Numbered from the stretch's first letter, positions 34,373 through 42,597 are shown. The stretch is 64,000 nt of DNA from Streptomyces sp. NRRL S-37 (GCF_000721605.1 NZ_JOIZ01000005.1:682001-746000), one strand, 5' to 3'. Notes: generated by a model from the letters alone, not told the origin. Numbers and translations: made by a program.

Positions 34373-34582
34373 CCCGGTGCGCTTTACGGGGTGCCCCGCG
34401 TCGGTGTGCGCCGGGGGTGGGTTGCGCGGCCCGGCGCTGCACGGGTGCCCCGGCGTGGGTGTGGGCCGGGGGTGGGTTGCGCTGCCCGGCGCTTGCGGGG
34501 TGCCTCCCCCACTCTCGGCTTCGCTCGAGCGGGGGGACCCCCATCGCCCACCCGTGCCGCCCTGCGGCACGACTGCCCGCGG
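34373..34582. repeat. Composite GC-rich repeat, copy A
   Basis: Two and a half tandem units of about 55-57 bp start at 34373, 34430 and 34485, each beginning CCCGGYGC. They are followed by an inserted segment with CTCGGCTTCGCTCGAGCGGG and then the tail GCCCACCCGTGCCGCCC, GCGGCACGACTGCCCGCGG (34546-34582). The tail contains the hairpin CGTGCCGC-CCT-GCGGCACG. The same architecture occurs at 39079-39248. The rest of the 34246-34746 gap shows nothing else I can name except the promoter and start region of the next gene. Confidence 0.7.
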
Positions 34583-34746
34583 ATCGCGAGGGGGGTGGCG
34601 CGGCTGCCCGCGGAGGGCGGGCGGCGCGCGGCGCGACTGACCGCGGAGGGCGGGTGCTCATGGCCCGTGGCGTGGACCGTGGTGGGCGCGCGATACTGCG
34701 GCCTTCGGCATCCCCGTACCCCACGACGACGGAAGGCCCAATTTCC

Positions 34747-35997
34747 TTGAGATCCGTACGTGTTCGCATCGGTGTTCTCGGTCTGGTCCTGTTGGCCGGT
34801 TTCGCCGCCCCTACGACCGCGACCGCCGCCGGGACGGCCCCCGCCCCCACCGTCGAGGAACGCCGCCTGGACGGGGCCGTCCCGCAGGAGATACTCCGCC
34901 GTTCCGGATTCGCCGACGTGGCACCGGAGTTGGCCCGTGCGCTCGACCGCGCGCACTCCTACGCCCAGGCCCGCCGTGCCGTCGTGCGCGAGGGGACCCG
35001 GCTGTGGCGCAGGGCCGTCGACCGGGCGCAGGGGCGCGGTCCGGCGGGCGGTGACCTCAGCCGGGACGACGACCGGCCGCTGTACTGGGCGCGGCTCGGG
35101 ATGACCCGCGAACTGCGCACCTGGGAGCCCGGGTTCCGGCTGGGCGAGGAGCGACGGGCGCGACTGCTCGACGAGCTGGAACGGACCTCGCGCGGGCAGA
35201 CCGCGATCAGCTACCCGCGGCACGACAAGGGGATGAAGCGGGTCCTGCTGACCGGGTTCGACCCGTTCACCCTGGACCGGGACATCCGTATCTCCAATCC
35301 GTCCGGCGCGGTCTCGCTCGCCCTCGACGGCACGGTGATCGAGACCGCGGACGGTCCCGCGCGCATCGAGACGGCCGTGTTCCCGGTGCGCTGGCGGGAC
35401 TTCACGCAAGGGACGGTGGAGCGGGCGCTGCGGCCGCACCTGCCGGAGGTCGACCTGTTCACCACCGTGAGCCAGGGCCGGGTGGGCCGCTTCGACGTCG
35501 AGCGGACCAACGGGGCCTGGCGGGGCGGTTTCGGGGACAACGAGAACATCGGCCGCACGGAGACGATCCCGGTCGCCGACCCGGCCTCGCAGCCCCAGTG
35601 GACGTCCACGACACTGCCGTACGCGGAGATCGTCGCCGCGGACACCGGGCGGTTCCCGGTCTACGACAACACCAGTGTCACCGAGATCCCGGCGGGAGGC
35701 GCCGAGCCCGTCGTACGGCCTCAGGGGCCGACGCCCGGGTCGACGGCGCGGGCCGGGGGCGGCGGGGACTACCTGTCCAACGAGATCGCCTACCGGGCGA
35801 CGCTGCTGCGGGACCGGCTCGGGCTGCACGACAGGCTGCCGGGCGGGCATGTGCACACGCCCGTGCTGCAGTTCGGCGCCGGGAACACCACCGAGGTCAC
35901 CGACCCCGAGTTCGTGCGGAACCGGCTGGACATCATCGACCAGGTGCGGTCGATCGTGACCGTGGCGGTCAGTGCGACGGAGCGAACGCGAGGCTGA
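34747..35997 (+). CDS. Secreted peptidase C15 (pyroglutamyl peptidase-like) with Cys-to-Ser change
   Basis: The precursor has 416 aa from a TTG at 34747, giving a signal peptide (VRIGVLGLVLLAGFAAPTTA). A helical extension of about 130 residues precedes a C15 fold starting at KRVLLTGFDPF. Of the catalytic triad, Glu is kept (FDVERTNGAW) and His is kept (GGHVHTPVLQFG). The nucleophile position in GDYLSNEIAY is Ser344, where pyroglutamyl peptidases have Cys (YLCN). The gene may encode a pseudoenzyme or a serine variant. GGAAGG lies about 10 bases before the TTG, and the start is less certain than the fold. It overlaps the convergent LysE gene by 29 bp. Confidence 0.78.
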   Translation: MRSVRVRIGVLGLVLLAGFAAPTTATAAGTAPAPTVEERRLDGAVPQEILRRSGFADVAPELARALDRAHSYAQARRAVVREGTRLWRRAVDRAQGRGPAGGDLSRDDDRPLYWARLGMTRELRTWEPGFRLGEERRARLLDELERTSRGQTAISYPRHDKGMKRVLLTGFDPFTLDRDIRISNPSGAVSLALDGTVIETADGPARIETAVFPVRWRDFTQGTVERALRPHLPEVDLFTTVSQGRVGRFDVERTNGAWRGGFGDNENIGRTETIPVADPASQPQWTSTTLPYAEIVAADTGRFPVYDNTSVTEIPAGGAEPVVRPQGPTPGSTARAGGGGDYLSNEIAYRATLLRDRLGLHDRLPGGHVHTPVLQFGAGNTTEVTDPEFVRNRLDIIDQVRSIVTVAVSATERTRG

Positions 35998-36583
35998 CGC
36001 CGAGGCCGGCCAGGACGGACCCGATGACCTTGTTGAGGACCTTCTGGCCGCGCAGCATCAGGGTGCGCATCCGGTCGTGGGAGAAGAACACGGCGACGAC
36101 GCCGAACCACAGCAGGTGGGCCAGCGACATGAACAGGCCGTAGCCCACCTGCTGGAGGACCGGGGTGCCGGGGCCGACGACCTGCGCGAACGTCGAGACG
36201 ACGAACAGGGTCGTCTTCGGGTTGAGGACGTTGGTCAGGAAACCGGTGCGCAGCGCGGCGAACGGGGTCAGCCCCGTCCTGTTCTCCAGGTCGACGGTGA
36301 CCTCGCCGCGGGTGCGGAAGGTGCGGACGCCGATGTACACGAGGTAGGCCGCGCCGACCAGCTTGATCACCGTGAAGAGGAAGGCGGAGGAGGCGATCAG
36401 CAGGCCGACGCCGAGCATCGTGTAGGTGACGTGGACGAGGACACCGGCGGCGACGCCGAGGGCTCCGAGCAGGCCGGTGCGGCGGCCGTGGAGGTAGCTG
36501 TTGCGGACCACCATGGCGAAGTCGGCGCCCGGCGCGATCACGGCCAGGACGGTGATGACGGCGACCGCGAGCACCTCGGTCAT
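35969..36583 (-). CDS. LysE/RhtB-family exporter
   Basis: This amino acid or small-metabolite exporter has 204 aa and six membrane segments. The family signature near the N-terminus is AVIAPGADFAMVVRNSYLHGRRTGL. A second half motif is GFLTNVLNPKTTLFVVSTFAQ. The ATG at 36583 overlaps the TGA of the upstream EI24 gene as ATGA, so the two are coupled. The 3' end overlaps the convergent peptidase gene by 29 bp, unusual even for this dense genome. The exported compound is unknown. Confidence 0.92.
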   Translation of the reverse strand: MTEVLAVAVITVLAVIAPGADFAMVVRNSYLHGRRTGLLGALGVAAGVLVHVTYTMLGVGLLIASSAFLFTVIKLVGAAYLVYIGVRTFRTRGEVTVDLENRTGLTPFAALRTGFLTNVLNPKTTLFVVSTFAQVVGPGTPVLQQVGYGLFMSLAHLLWFGVVAVFFSHDRMRTLMLRGQKVLNKVIGSVLAGLGVSLAFAPSH

Positions 36584-37374
36584 GACCGGGCGCCCTCCTC
36601 CTCGGACTCCTCGGAGCCGTCCCCGGCGGTCTCCTCACCGAGCAGGTCGCGTGCCATGAGGGTGGCGCCGGCGACCGCGCCGGGCATCAGGAACACGGCG
36701 ACGAACGGGACGAGGAAGGCCAGTCCCAGGGGGGTGCCGAAGCCCCAGACGAGGGTCTTGCGGGAGCGCAGCAGGCGGAGCCGCTCGCGCAGTTCGACCC
36801 CGCGCCGCTGGAGCGCGACGGCGGTGAGCTCCTCGGTGAGGAAGAAACCGGTGACGAAGAACCCGATCACCGGGACGACGGTCTGCCCCACCACCGGGAC
36901 GAACCCGAGCGCGAACAGCAGCACGCCCCACACCAGGGCCCGTACGACGATACGGAGGCTGTCGCGGGCGGAGATCCACAGCTCCCGCAGCAGGGGCAGC
37001 TCCGACTCGGGCGCGGTGCCGTCGGGCGAGACGTCCCGGTCGACCTGCTCGGAGAGGTTCTCGTAGAACGGCTGCCCGATGAGCAGGGTCACCGCGGTGA
37101 AGGTGAGCACGGACAGCAGCAGGCCGAGCGCGAACAGCACGGCGGTGAGGAAGCCGCGGAACAGTCCGGCCCAGGGGCTGGACCAGTCGTCGGCGAACGG
37201 CGTCGCCCACGTGACGAAGTCCTCGCCCCACAGCGCCAGCGCCACCAGCGCCGCCGCGTACAGCACGAGGGTGATCAGCCCCGGCAGCAGCCCGAACCCG
37301 AACTGCTTGCCGTGCCGGGCCACCCACCGCTGGCCCTTCAGGAGATACCGGAAACCCACCCCAAGATCGCGCAT
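36580..37374 (-). CDS. EI24/CysZ-family membrane protein
   Basis: The protein has 264 aa, about four to six hydrophobic segments and the EI24 domain (RYLLKGQRWVARHGKQFGFG, LIGQPFYENLSEQVDRD, FVPVVGQTVVPVIGFFVTGF). CysZ members import sulfate. Actinobacterial homologues are uncharacterised. The last 25 residues are acidic. The ATG at 37374 was chosen because TAGGGT (37387-37382) ends 7 nt before it. Longer frames lack similarity. Coupled by overlap to the LysE exporter downstream. Confidence 0.87.
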   Translation of the reverse strand: MRDLGVGFRYLLKGQRWVARHGKQFGFGLLPGLITLVLYAAALVALALWGEDFVTWATPFADDWSSPWAGLFRGFLTAVLFALGLLLSVLTFTAVTLLIGQPFYENLSEQVDRDVSPDGTAPESELPLLRELWISARDSLRIVVRALVWGVLLFALGFVPVVGQTVVPVIGFFVTGFFLTEELTAVALQRRGVELRERLRLLRSRKTLVWGFGTPLGLAFLVPFVAVFLMPGAVAGATLMARDLLGEETAGDGSEESEEEGARS

Positions 37375-37489
37375 GGGGAAGACCCTATCGGGGCGCCGTC
37401 CCCCGGCACGGGCGAGGGCCGCACCCCACGTCCAAGGGTGCGGCCCCGTCGTACGCAACGACCGCCGGCGGTGTCGCGTCACGGCCGGT

Positions 37490-38509
37490 TCAAAGCTTGA
37501 CGATCATCTTTCCGGTGTTGTCGCCGCGCAGGACGCCGAGGAACGCCTCCAGGTTGTTCTCGATGCCCTCGACGACCGTCTCGCGGTACTTCAGCTCGCC
37601 CGAGCGGACCCAGGGGCCGACCTCCTGGACGAACTGCGGCTGGAGATCGTAGTGGTCGCCGACGAGGAAGCCCTCGATGCGGCCGCGGGTCTGGATCAGC
37701 CGGGCGAGGTTGCGGGGGCCGGGGGCGGGCTCGGTGTTGTTGTAGACCGAGATCATCCCGCAGACGGCGATACGGCCGTCCCGGTTGAGGGATCCGATGG
37801 CGGCCTCCAGGTGGTCGCCGCCGACGTTGTCGAAGTAGACGTCGACGCCGTCCGGGGCGGCGGCGCGCAGCTGCTCGCTCACGGGGCCGGTCTTGTAGTT
37901 GAAGGCGGCGTCGAAGCCGTACTCCTCGACGAGCAGCTTCACCTTCTCGTCGGAGCCGGCCGAGCCGATCACCCGCGAGGCGCCCTTGAGCTTCGCGAGC
38001 TGCCCGACCTGGCTGCCGACGGCGCCCGCGGCACCGGACACGAAGACGGAGTCGCCCTCCTTGAAGGAGGCGGTGCGCAGCAGGCCGGCGTAGGCGGTGA
38101 GGCCGGTCATGCCCAGCACGCCCAGGTACGCCGAGAGGGGTGCCGCCTCCGGGTCCACCTTGACGGCGTTCTTCGCGTCCACGACGGCGTACTCGCGCCA
38201 GCCGAAGAAGTGCAGGACGTGGTCGCCGGGCGAGATCCCGTCGGCGTTCGAGGCGACGACCTCGCCGACGGCGCCGCCCTGCATGGCCTTGCCCAGCTCG
38301 TACGGGGCGACGTAGGACTTGGCGGCCGACATCCTGCCGCGCATGTACGGGTCGACGGAGAGGTACGCGTTCCGTACGAGCACCTGTCCCTCGGCCGGGG
38401 CGGGGACCTCCGTCTCGACGAGGGCGAAGTCCTCGGGCTTCGGCCAGCCGACGGGGCGGCTGAGCAGATGCCACTCGCGGCCGGTGGTGGGGAGTGCGGG
38501 AGCGGTCAT
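37490..38509 (-). CDS. NADPH-dependent medium-chain reductase (leukotriene B4/curcumin reductase type)
   Basis: This zinc-free medium-chain dehydrogenase/reductase has 339 aa. It carries YLSVDPYMRGRM, the nucleotide loop VFVSGAAGAVGSQVGQLAKL, GSAGSDEKVKLL, VDVYFDNVGG and a C-terminal NTGKMIVKL, matching double-bond or quinone reductases such as CurA and YncB. The ATG at 38509 agrees with the family start. It is divergent from a MarR gene with two palindromes between, so it is likely induced by an electrophilic or phenolic ligand of that repressor. Confidence 0.93.
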   Translation of the reverse strand: MTAPALPTTGREWHLLSRPVGWPKPEDFALVETEVPAPAEGQVLVRNAYLSVDPYMRGRMSAAKSYVAPYELGKAMQGGAVGEVVASNADGISPGDHVLHFFGWREYAVVDAKNAVKVDPEAAPLSAYLGVLGMTGLTAYAGLLRTASFKEGDSVFVSGAAGAVGSQVGQLAKLKGASRVIGSAGSDEKVKLLVEEYGFDAAFNYKTGPVSEQLRAAAPDGVDVYFDNVGGDHLEAAIGSLNRDGRIAVCGMISVYNNTEPAPGPRNLARLIQTRGRIEGFLVGDHYDLQPQFVQEVGPWVRSGELKYRETVVEGIENNLEAFLGVLRGDNTGKMIVKL

Positions 38510-38533
38510 GGCCTGGCACCTTTCCTCGAATAG

Positions 38534-38579
38534 TTCATTACCTGAAACAACCATGCGGCTGAATATTTCAGGATGTCAA
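38534..38579. promoter_or_regulatory. MarR operator pair and promoter
   Basis: Two inverted repeats lie between the divergent genes: TTCA-N5-TGAA (38534-38546) and CTGAA-TAT-TTCAG (38559-38571), with centres 25 bp apart. TTGACA (38579-38574, minus strand) is a consensus -35 for the reductase gene, and the second palindrome lies directly inside the following spacer. Repression by the neighbouring MarR protein is inferred. Confidence 0.7.
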
Positions 38580-38601
38580 GCAACCGGGTACCCTGGTGTG
38601 C

Positions 38602-39039
38602 ATGGCCACACCCGATGCCACCCCGCACCGTTCCGACGCCCTCACCCTGGAGGTCGTCGAGCTCATCGGCTCGGTGGTGGCCCGCTACCACGAGGAGTAC
38701 GAGGAAGCCGCCGCCGGTCATGCCCTTACGGGTGCCCAGGCGAAGCTGTTGAGTCTGCTGTCCTTGGAGCCGCTGCCGATGCGGAAGCTGGCGCAGCGGC
38801 TGAAGTGCGAGCCGTCGAACGTCACGGGGATCGTGGACCGGCTGGAGGCGCGGGGGCTGGTGGAGCGCCGGCCGGATCCGGCGGACCGGCGGGTGAAGCT
38901 GGCGGCGGCGACGGCGGAGGGGCGGCGGGTGGCGCGGAGTCTGCGGGAGTCTCTGCGGTTCGCGCGTGAGCCGTTGGCGGGGCTTTCGGAGGGGGAGCGG
39001 GTGGCTCTGCGGGACGCGTTGCGGCGGATGCTGGGGTAG
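38602..39039 (+). CDS. MarR-family repressor
   Basis: The regulator has 145 aa with a winged helix-turn-helix (residues about 55-105: LSLEPLPMRKLAQRLKCEPS, then VTGIVDRLEARGLVERRPDP, then DRRVKLAAAT). The ATG at 38602 is supported by TACCCT (38589-38594) ending 7 nt upstream, a leaderless start. A GTG six bases upstream is possible but less likely. It is divergent from the medium-chain reductase and probably controls both genes. A Cys at about residue 75 (KCEPS) in the recognition region could be redox-active. Confidence 0.92.
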   Translation: MATPDATPHRSDALTLEVVELIGSVVARYHEEYEEAAAGHALTGAQAKLLSLLSLEPLPMRKLAQRLKCEPSNVTGIVDRLEARGLVERRPDPADRRVKLAAATAEGRRVARSLRESLRFAREPLAGLSEGERVALRDALRRMLG

Positions 39040-39078
39040 TCGGCTGCGCCGGTTTTCGGGGGTCTGAGGTTGGCGGGA

Positions 39079-39248
39079 CCCGGTGCTTTACGGGTGCCCC
39101 GGCATTGGGGGGGGCGGGGGTTCTCGCGTGGCCCGGTGCTTTGCGGGTGCCCGGTGTTGGTGTGGGCCGGGGGGTGTTCGCGCTGCCCGGCGTTTGCGGG
39201 GTGCCGTCGCGCCCACCCGTGCCGCCCCAGCGGCACGACTGCCCGCGG
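39079..39248. repeat. Composite GC-rich repeat, copy B
   Basis: Tandem units of 53 bp begin at 39079 and 39132, with a partial third at 39185, each starting CCCGGYG. The tail GCCCACCCGTGCCGCCC-CA-GCGGCACGACTGCCCGCGG (39211-39248) holds the same hairpin as copy A at 34373-34582. Copy B lacks the CTCGGCTTCGC insertion of copy A. No gene is evident in this 250-bp gap. Confidence 0.7.
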
Positions 39249-39289
39249 TTGCGCGGCATGCGGCTGCCCGAGGGGTGTTGGGGTGGGGG

Positions 39290-40156
39290 TTAGGTGCACC
39301 ACCACAGGAAACGGTCGCATGTTTCCGTGGGTTCGGGTTCTGGGTCGGGCTTTTTCGTGGTGGGGGACGGGGCGGGGGTTTCCGGGTTCTGTGAGGGCTG
39401 CGGCGGCTGGGGGGCCGTCGGGTCGGTCGTGGGCGGGGTCGCGGGCGCGGACGAGGGGTCCTGCTCGGTCTCGGCCTCGTCCTCCGCCTTCTCGGACTCC
39501 TCGCCCGTCGGGGAGCCGGAAGCCGACGGCGAGTCAGAAGGCTTCGCACTGGGCGACTTCCCGGGTGCCGCCGTGTCCGTGCCGCCGTCGCCCGCCGGCG
39601 CCGCCGACTCCGTCGGCTCCATCTCCGTCGCGCCGCCGTCCGCGGTCTCCTCCCCGGCGGCCGCCGGCCTCGAGTCCGAGCCGGGTGCGTCCAGGCCCAG
39701 TTCCGCGAGGCTCAGTCCGCCCGCCGCGAGGACGAAACCGGCCGCGATCAGCAGGGTGCGGTTGCGCCGGCGGCGGTGCGCCGCGGCCTTGCGGTCCCGG
39801 CGGCTCTCGCCCGCCGCGGAGGACTCGTCCGGGTCGGTGGCGGGGTCCGGGCCCGGCTCCCGGCCCCGGCGCCGGTCAGCACGGCGCCCGCGCGGCACGT
39901 CGTCCCGCGGCCCGTCGTGCCGTAGCCCGTCGCCCCGCGCCTCGTCATCCCGCAGCCCGTCGTCGTGCTCGCCGGGGTCGTCCCCGGCATGCGGGGCCCC
40001 GGTGGCTCCCCCGGCCCCGTATGCCCCGCCCCCGTACCCCGAGGACCCGGCAGGCTCCTGCCGCTCCTGGACGTGGAGCGTCTCGGCGGGTGTGCCGCAG
40101 CCGGGGCAGGCAAGGGCGCCGTTGAGGTGCCTTCGGCACGGGTGGCAAAAGTCCAT
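39290..40156 (-). CDS. Zinc-ribbon membrane protein with Ser/Pro-rich external tail (SCO2400-like)
   Basis: The protein has 288 aa. A four-Cys zinc ribbon at the N-terminus (CHPCRRH, then CPGCGT) is followed by a disordered Gly/Asp/Arg segment, one membrane span (LLIAAGFVLAAGGLSLAELG near residue 140) and a long Ser/Pro/Glu-rich outer tail ending TCDRFLWWCT, with two Cys that may pair. The ATG at 40156 lies 9 nt after TAACCT, a near-leaderless start. It appears to match a family I recall as the SCO2400 family. Function unknown. It is divergent from the sugar operon. Confidence 0.8.
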   Translation of the reverse strand: MDFCHPCRRHLNGALACPGCGTPAETLHVQERQEPAGSSGYGGGAYGAGGATGAPHAGDDPGEHDDGLRDDEARGDGLRHDGPRDDVPRGRRADRRRGREPGPDPATDPDESSAAGESRRDRKAAAHRRRRNRTLLIAAGFVLAAGGLSLAELGLDAPGSDSRPAAAGEETADGGATEMEPTESAAPAGDGGTDTAAPGKSPSAKPSDSPSASGSPTGEESEKAEDEAETEQDPSSAPATPPTTDPTAPQPPQPSQNPETPAPSPTTKKPDPEPEPTETCDRFLWWCT

Positions 40157-40235
40157 GACGCGGGAAGGTTAGGTTCCGTTCGGGCCCGCTTCATAGGCCT
40201 TGTTGTGAAGGTTTGGTGCGGACCAATGCTCATTG

Positions 40236-40346
40236 GTTTCGAAACTGTCGAAACCGTTATGCGCGCGACCCATTGACACCCCCGCCGCCCCGTCCTTACT
40301 GTCTCGCCAGCATTTCGAACGCGTGACGAAATATCGAACACGTCGA
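40236..40346 (+). promoter_or_regulatory. Promoter and operators of the sugar operon
   Basis: TTGACA (40271-40276), an 18-bp spacer and TACTGT (40295-40300) make a near-consensus promoter. A perfect inverted repeat GGTTTCGA-N5-TCGAAACC (40236-40256) lies just upstream. A second, ATTTCG-N9-CGAAAT (40310-40330), lies just past the expected transcription start. TCGAAC also occurs at 40313, 40332 and 40341. The layout suggests a repressor binding both flanks. No regulator gene lies beside the operon, so it is encoded elsewhere. Confidence 0.75.
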
Positions 40347-40397
40347 ACCGTCGACGACGAAGACCAGGTCCATCACCACAGCGAGGGGCTAACTGCC

Positions 40398-41561
40398 GTG
40401 CGCATCACCGGAATCAGCACACACGTGGTCGGGACGCCGTGGCGCAACCTGACGTACGTCCAGGTGCACACCGACGAAGGCATCACCGGAGTCGGCGAGA
40501 CCCGGATGCTGGGCCACACCGACGCCCTCCTGGGTTATCTGAAGGAAGCCGAGGTCAACCACATTCTCGGCTCCGACCCGTTCGCTGTCGAGGACCTGGT
40601 CCGCCGGATGAAGTACGGCGACTACGGCCGCGCCGGCGAGATCGTGATGTCCGGTATCGCCGTCGTCGAGATGGCCTGCTGGGACATCAAGGGCAAGGCC
40701 CTCGGCGTGCCCGTCTGGCAGCTCCTGGGCGGCAAGGTCACCGACAAGGTCAAGGCGTACGCCAACGGCTGGTACACCACCGAGCGCACCCCCGAGGCGT
40801 ACCACAAGGCCGCGCGGGGCGTCATGGAGCGCGGGTACCGGGCACTGAAGATCGACCCGTTCGGCACCGGGCACTTCGAGCTGGACCACGAACAGACGCT
40901 GTACGCGGTCTCGCTGATCGAGGCGGTCCGGGACGCCATCGGTCCGGACGCCGAGCTGATGCTGGAGATGCACGGCCGCTTCTCCCCCGCCACCGCCGTG
41001 CGCCTCGCGCACGAGCTCGCGCCGTTCAAGCCGGCCTGGCTGGAGGAGCCGGTGCCGCCGGAGAACCTCAAGGCGCTGGAGAAGGTCGCCGCGAAGGTCG
41101 ACATGCCCCTCGCCACCGGCGAGCGCATCCACGACCGGATCGAGTTCCGCGAGCTGTTCGAGAGCCAGGCCGTGGACATCCTGCAGCCGGACGTCGGCCA
41201 CATCGGCGGCATCTGGGAGACCCGCAAGCTCGCCGCGACCGCCGAGACCCACTACATGCTGGTCGCCCCGCACAACGTCGGCGGCCCCGTGCTGACCGCC
41301 GCGTCCCTCCAGGTCGGCTTCACCTCGCCGAACTTCAAGATCCTGGAGCACTTCAACGACTTCGCGGACGCGGACATCAAGAAGGTCGTCAAGGGCGCGC
41401 CCCAGGTGAACCCGGAGGACGGCTGCTTCCACCTCTCCGACGCCCCCGGTCTCGGCGTGGAGCTGGACGTCGACGCGGCGGCCGAGTTCCCGCAGCAGCA
41501 GGCCCGGTTCGACCTGTGGGCCGAGGGCTGGGAGCAGCGCAAGCCCAAGGGCACCAAGTGA
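40398..41561 (+). CDS. Enolase-superfamily sugar-acid dehydratase (mandelate racemase subgroup)
   Basis: The enzyme has 387 aa. An N-terminal capping domain (RITGISTHVVGTPWRNLTYV) precedes a barrel with Lys in ALKIDPFG, metal ligands in LMLEMHGRFSP, AWLEEPVPPEN and ATGERIHDR, and His in VAPHNVGGP. The set suggests dehydration of a sugar acid such as galactonate or a related aldonate, but the subgroup cannot be fixed by eye. The GTG start at 40398 matches the family. It is first in an operon with a zinc dehydrogenase, an unknown barrel protein and a sugar ABC transporter, with operator repeats upstream. Confidence 0.88.
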   Translation: MRITGISTHVVGTPWRNLTYVQVHTDEGITGVGETRMLGHTDALLGYLKEAEVNHILGSDPFAVEDLVRRMKYGDYGRAGEIVMSGIAVVEMACWDIKGKALGVPVWQLLGGKVTDKVKAYANGWYTTERTPEAYHKAARGVMERGYRALKIDPFGTGHFELDHEQTLYAVSLIEAVRDAIGPDAELMLEMHGRFSPATAVRLAHELAPFKPAWLEEPVPPENLKALEKVAAKVDMPLATGERIHDRIEFRELFESQAVDILQPDVGHIGGIWETRKLAATAETHYMLVAPHNVGGPVLTAASLQVGFTSPNFKILEHFNDFADADIKKVVKGAPQVNPEDGCFHLSDAPGLGVELDVDAAAEFPQQQARFDLWAEGWEQRKPKGTK

Positions 41562-41589
41562 CCGCCGCGGACCGCCGGGAGGCACGGTG

Positions 41590-42594
41590 ATGAGCACCCA
41601 GGTCGTCATCGAGGGACCCGGCGAGCACCGTCTGGTCCCGCACGAGCCGCGTGAGCCCGGGGCCGGCGAGGCCCTGGTGCGGGTGCACGCCTCCGGCATC
41701 TGCGGCAGCGACCGCGAGGTGTACCAGGGCAACCGGCCCGAGGGGTACGTGCGGTACCCGCTCACGCCGGGCCACGAGTGGTCCGGGACGGTGGAACGGG
41801 TGGGCGCGGGCGTGCCCGCCTCGCTGGCCGGCCGCAAGGTGGTCGGCGAGGGCTTCCGCAACTGCCAGGTCTGCGACCGCTGTCACGCCGGTGAGACGAC
41901 GCTGTGCTCGGCGGGCTACGAGGAGACCGGCTTCACCCAGCCGGGCGCCATGGCCGCCACGCTGACCCTCCCGGCCCGGCTGCTGCACGTCCTGCCCGAC
42001 GACGCCGACCTGAGTGCCGCCGCGCTGCTGGAGCCGGCCGCCTGCGTCGCCGCCGCCGCGCTGAAGGCGCACGCCGTGCCCGGTGAGCGGGTGGCGGTGG
42101 TCGGCACCGGCACGCTGGGGATGTTCGCCGTGCAGTTCCTGCACGCGGGCTCCCCCGCCGAGCTGCTGGTGGTGGGCACCCGGGACGACCGCGAGGCGCT
42201 GTCCCGGCGGTACGGGGCCACCGGCTTCCGCACCAAGGACCAGGCGCTCCCGGACGACTTCGACGTGGTGATCGAGACCGCCGGGTCCGCGGACGCGGCC
42301 CGCACCGCGGCCTCGCTGCTGCGGCGCGGCGGGCGGCTGGTCCTCACCGGCATCCCGGCGCCGGGCGCCGACGGGCTCGACCCCACGGACCTGGTCGTAC
42401 GGCAGCTGGAGGTGCACACCGTCTTCGGTGCTCCGCCGGACGCCTGGGCGCACACCGTGCGGATGTTCGCCGCCGGGCTGCTCGATCCGCTGCCGCTGGT
42501 GAGCCATGAGCTGCCGCTCGCCGAGTTCCCGCAGGCCATCGAGCTGGTGGGGTCCGGCGATCCGAAGGTGGGCAAGGTGCTGTTGCGTCCCTAG
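41590..42594 (+). CDS. Zinc-dependent medium-chain dehydrogenase
   Basis: This polyol or sugar-acid dehydrogenase has 334 aa. The catalytic zinc site includes Cys in ASGICGSDREVYQG and His-Glu in TPGHEWSGTVE. The structural zinc Cys set is CQVCDRCHAGETTLC. The Rossmann motif is VAVVGTGTLGMFAVQ. ATG at 41590 has GGGAGG seven bases upstream. It lies 28 bp after the dehydratase. An enolase-superfamily gene followed by a zinc dehydrogenase recalls rspA-rspB of E. coli, but the rest of this operon points to carbon catabolism. Confidence 0.92.
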   Translation: MSTQVVIEGPGEHRLVPHEPREPGAGEALVRVHASGICGSDREVYQGNRPEGYVRYPLTPGHEWSGTVERVGAGVPASLAGRKVVGEGFRNCQVCDRCHAGETTLCSAGYEETGFTQPGAMAATLTLPARLLHVLPDDADLSAAALLEPAACVAAAALKAHAVPGERVAVVGTGTLGMFAVQFLHAGSPAELLVVGTRDDREALSRRYGATGFRTKDQALPDDFDVVIETAGSADAARTAASLLRRGGRLVLTGIPAPGADGLDPTDLVVRQLEVHTVFGAPPDAWAHTVRMFAAGLLDPLPLVSHELPLAEFPQAIELVGSGDPKVGKVLLRP

Positions 42595-42597
42595 TCC

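Noticed and set aside
34345..34746. Extension of the C15 peptidase gene back to 34345
   Set aside because: The extra 134 codons translate the dispersed repeat and would put the signal peptide in the middle of the protein.
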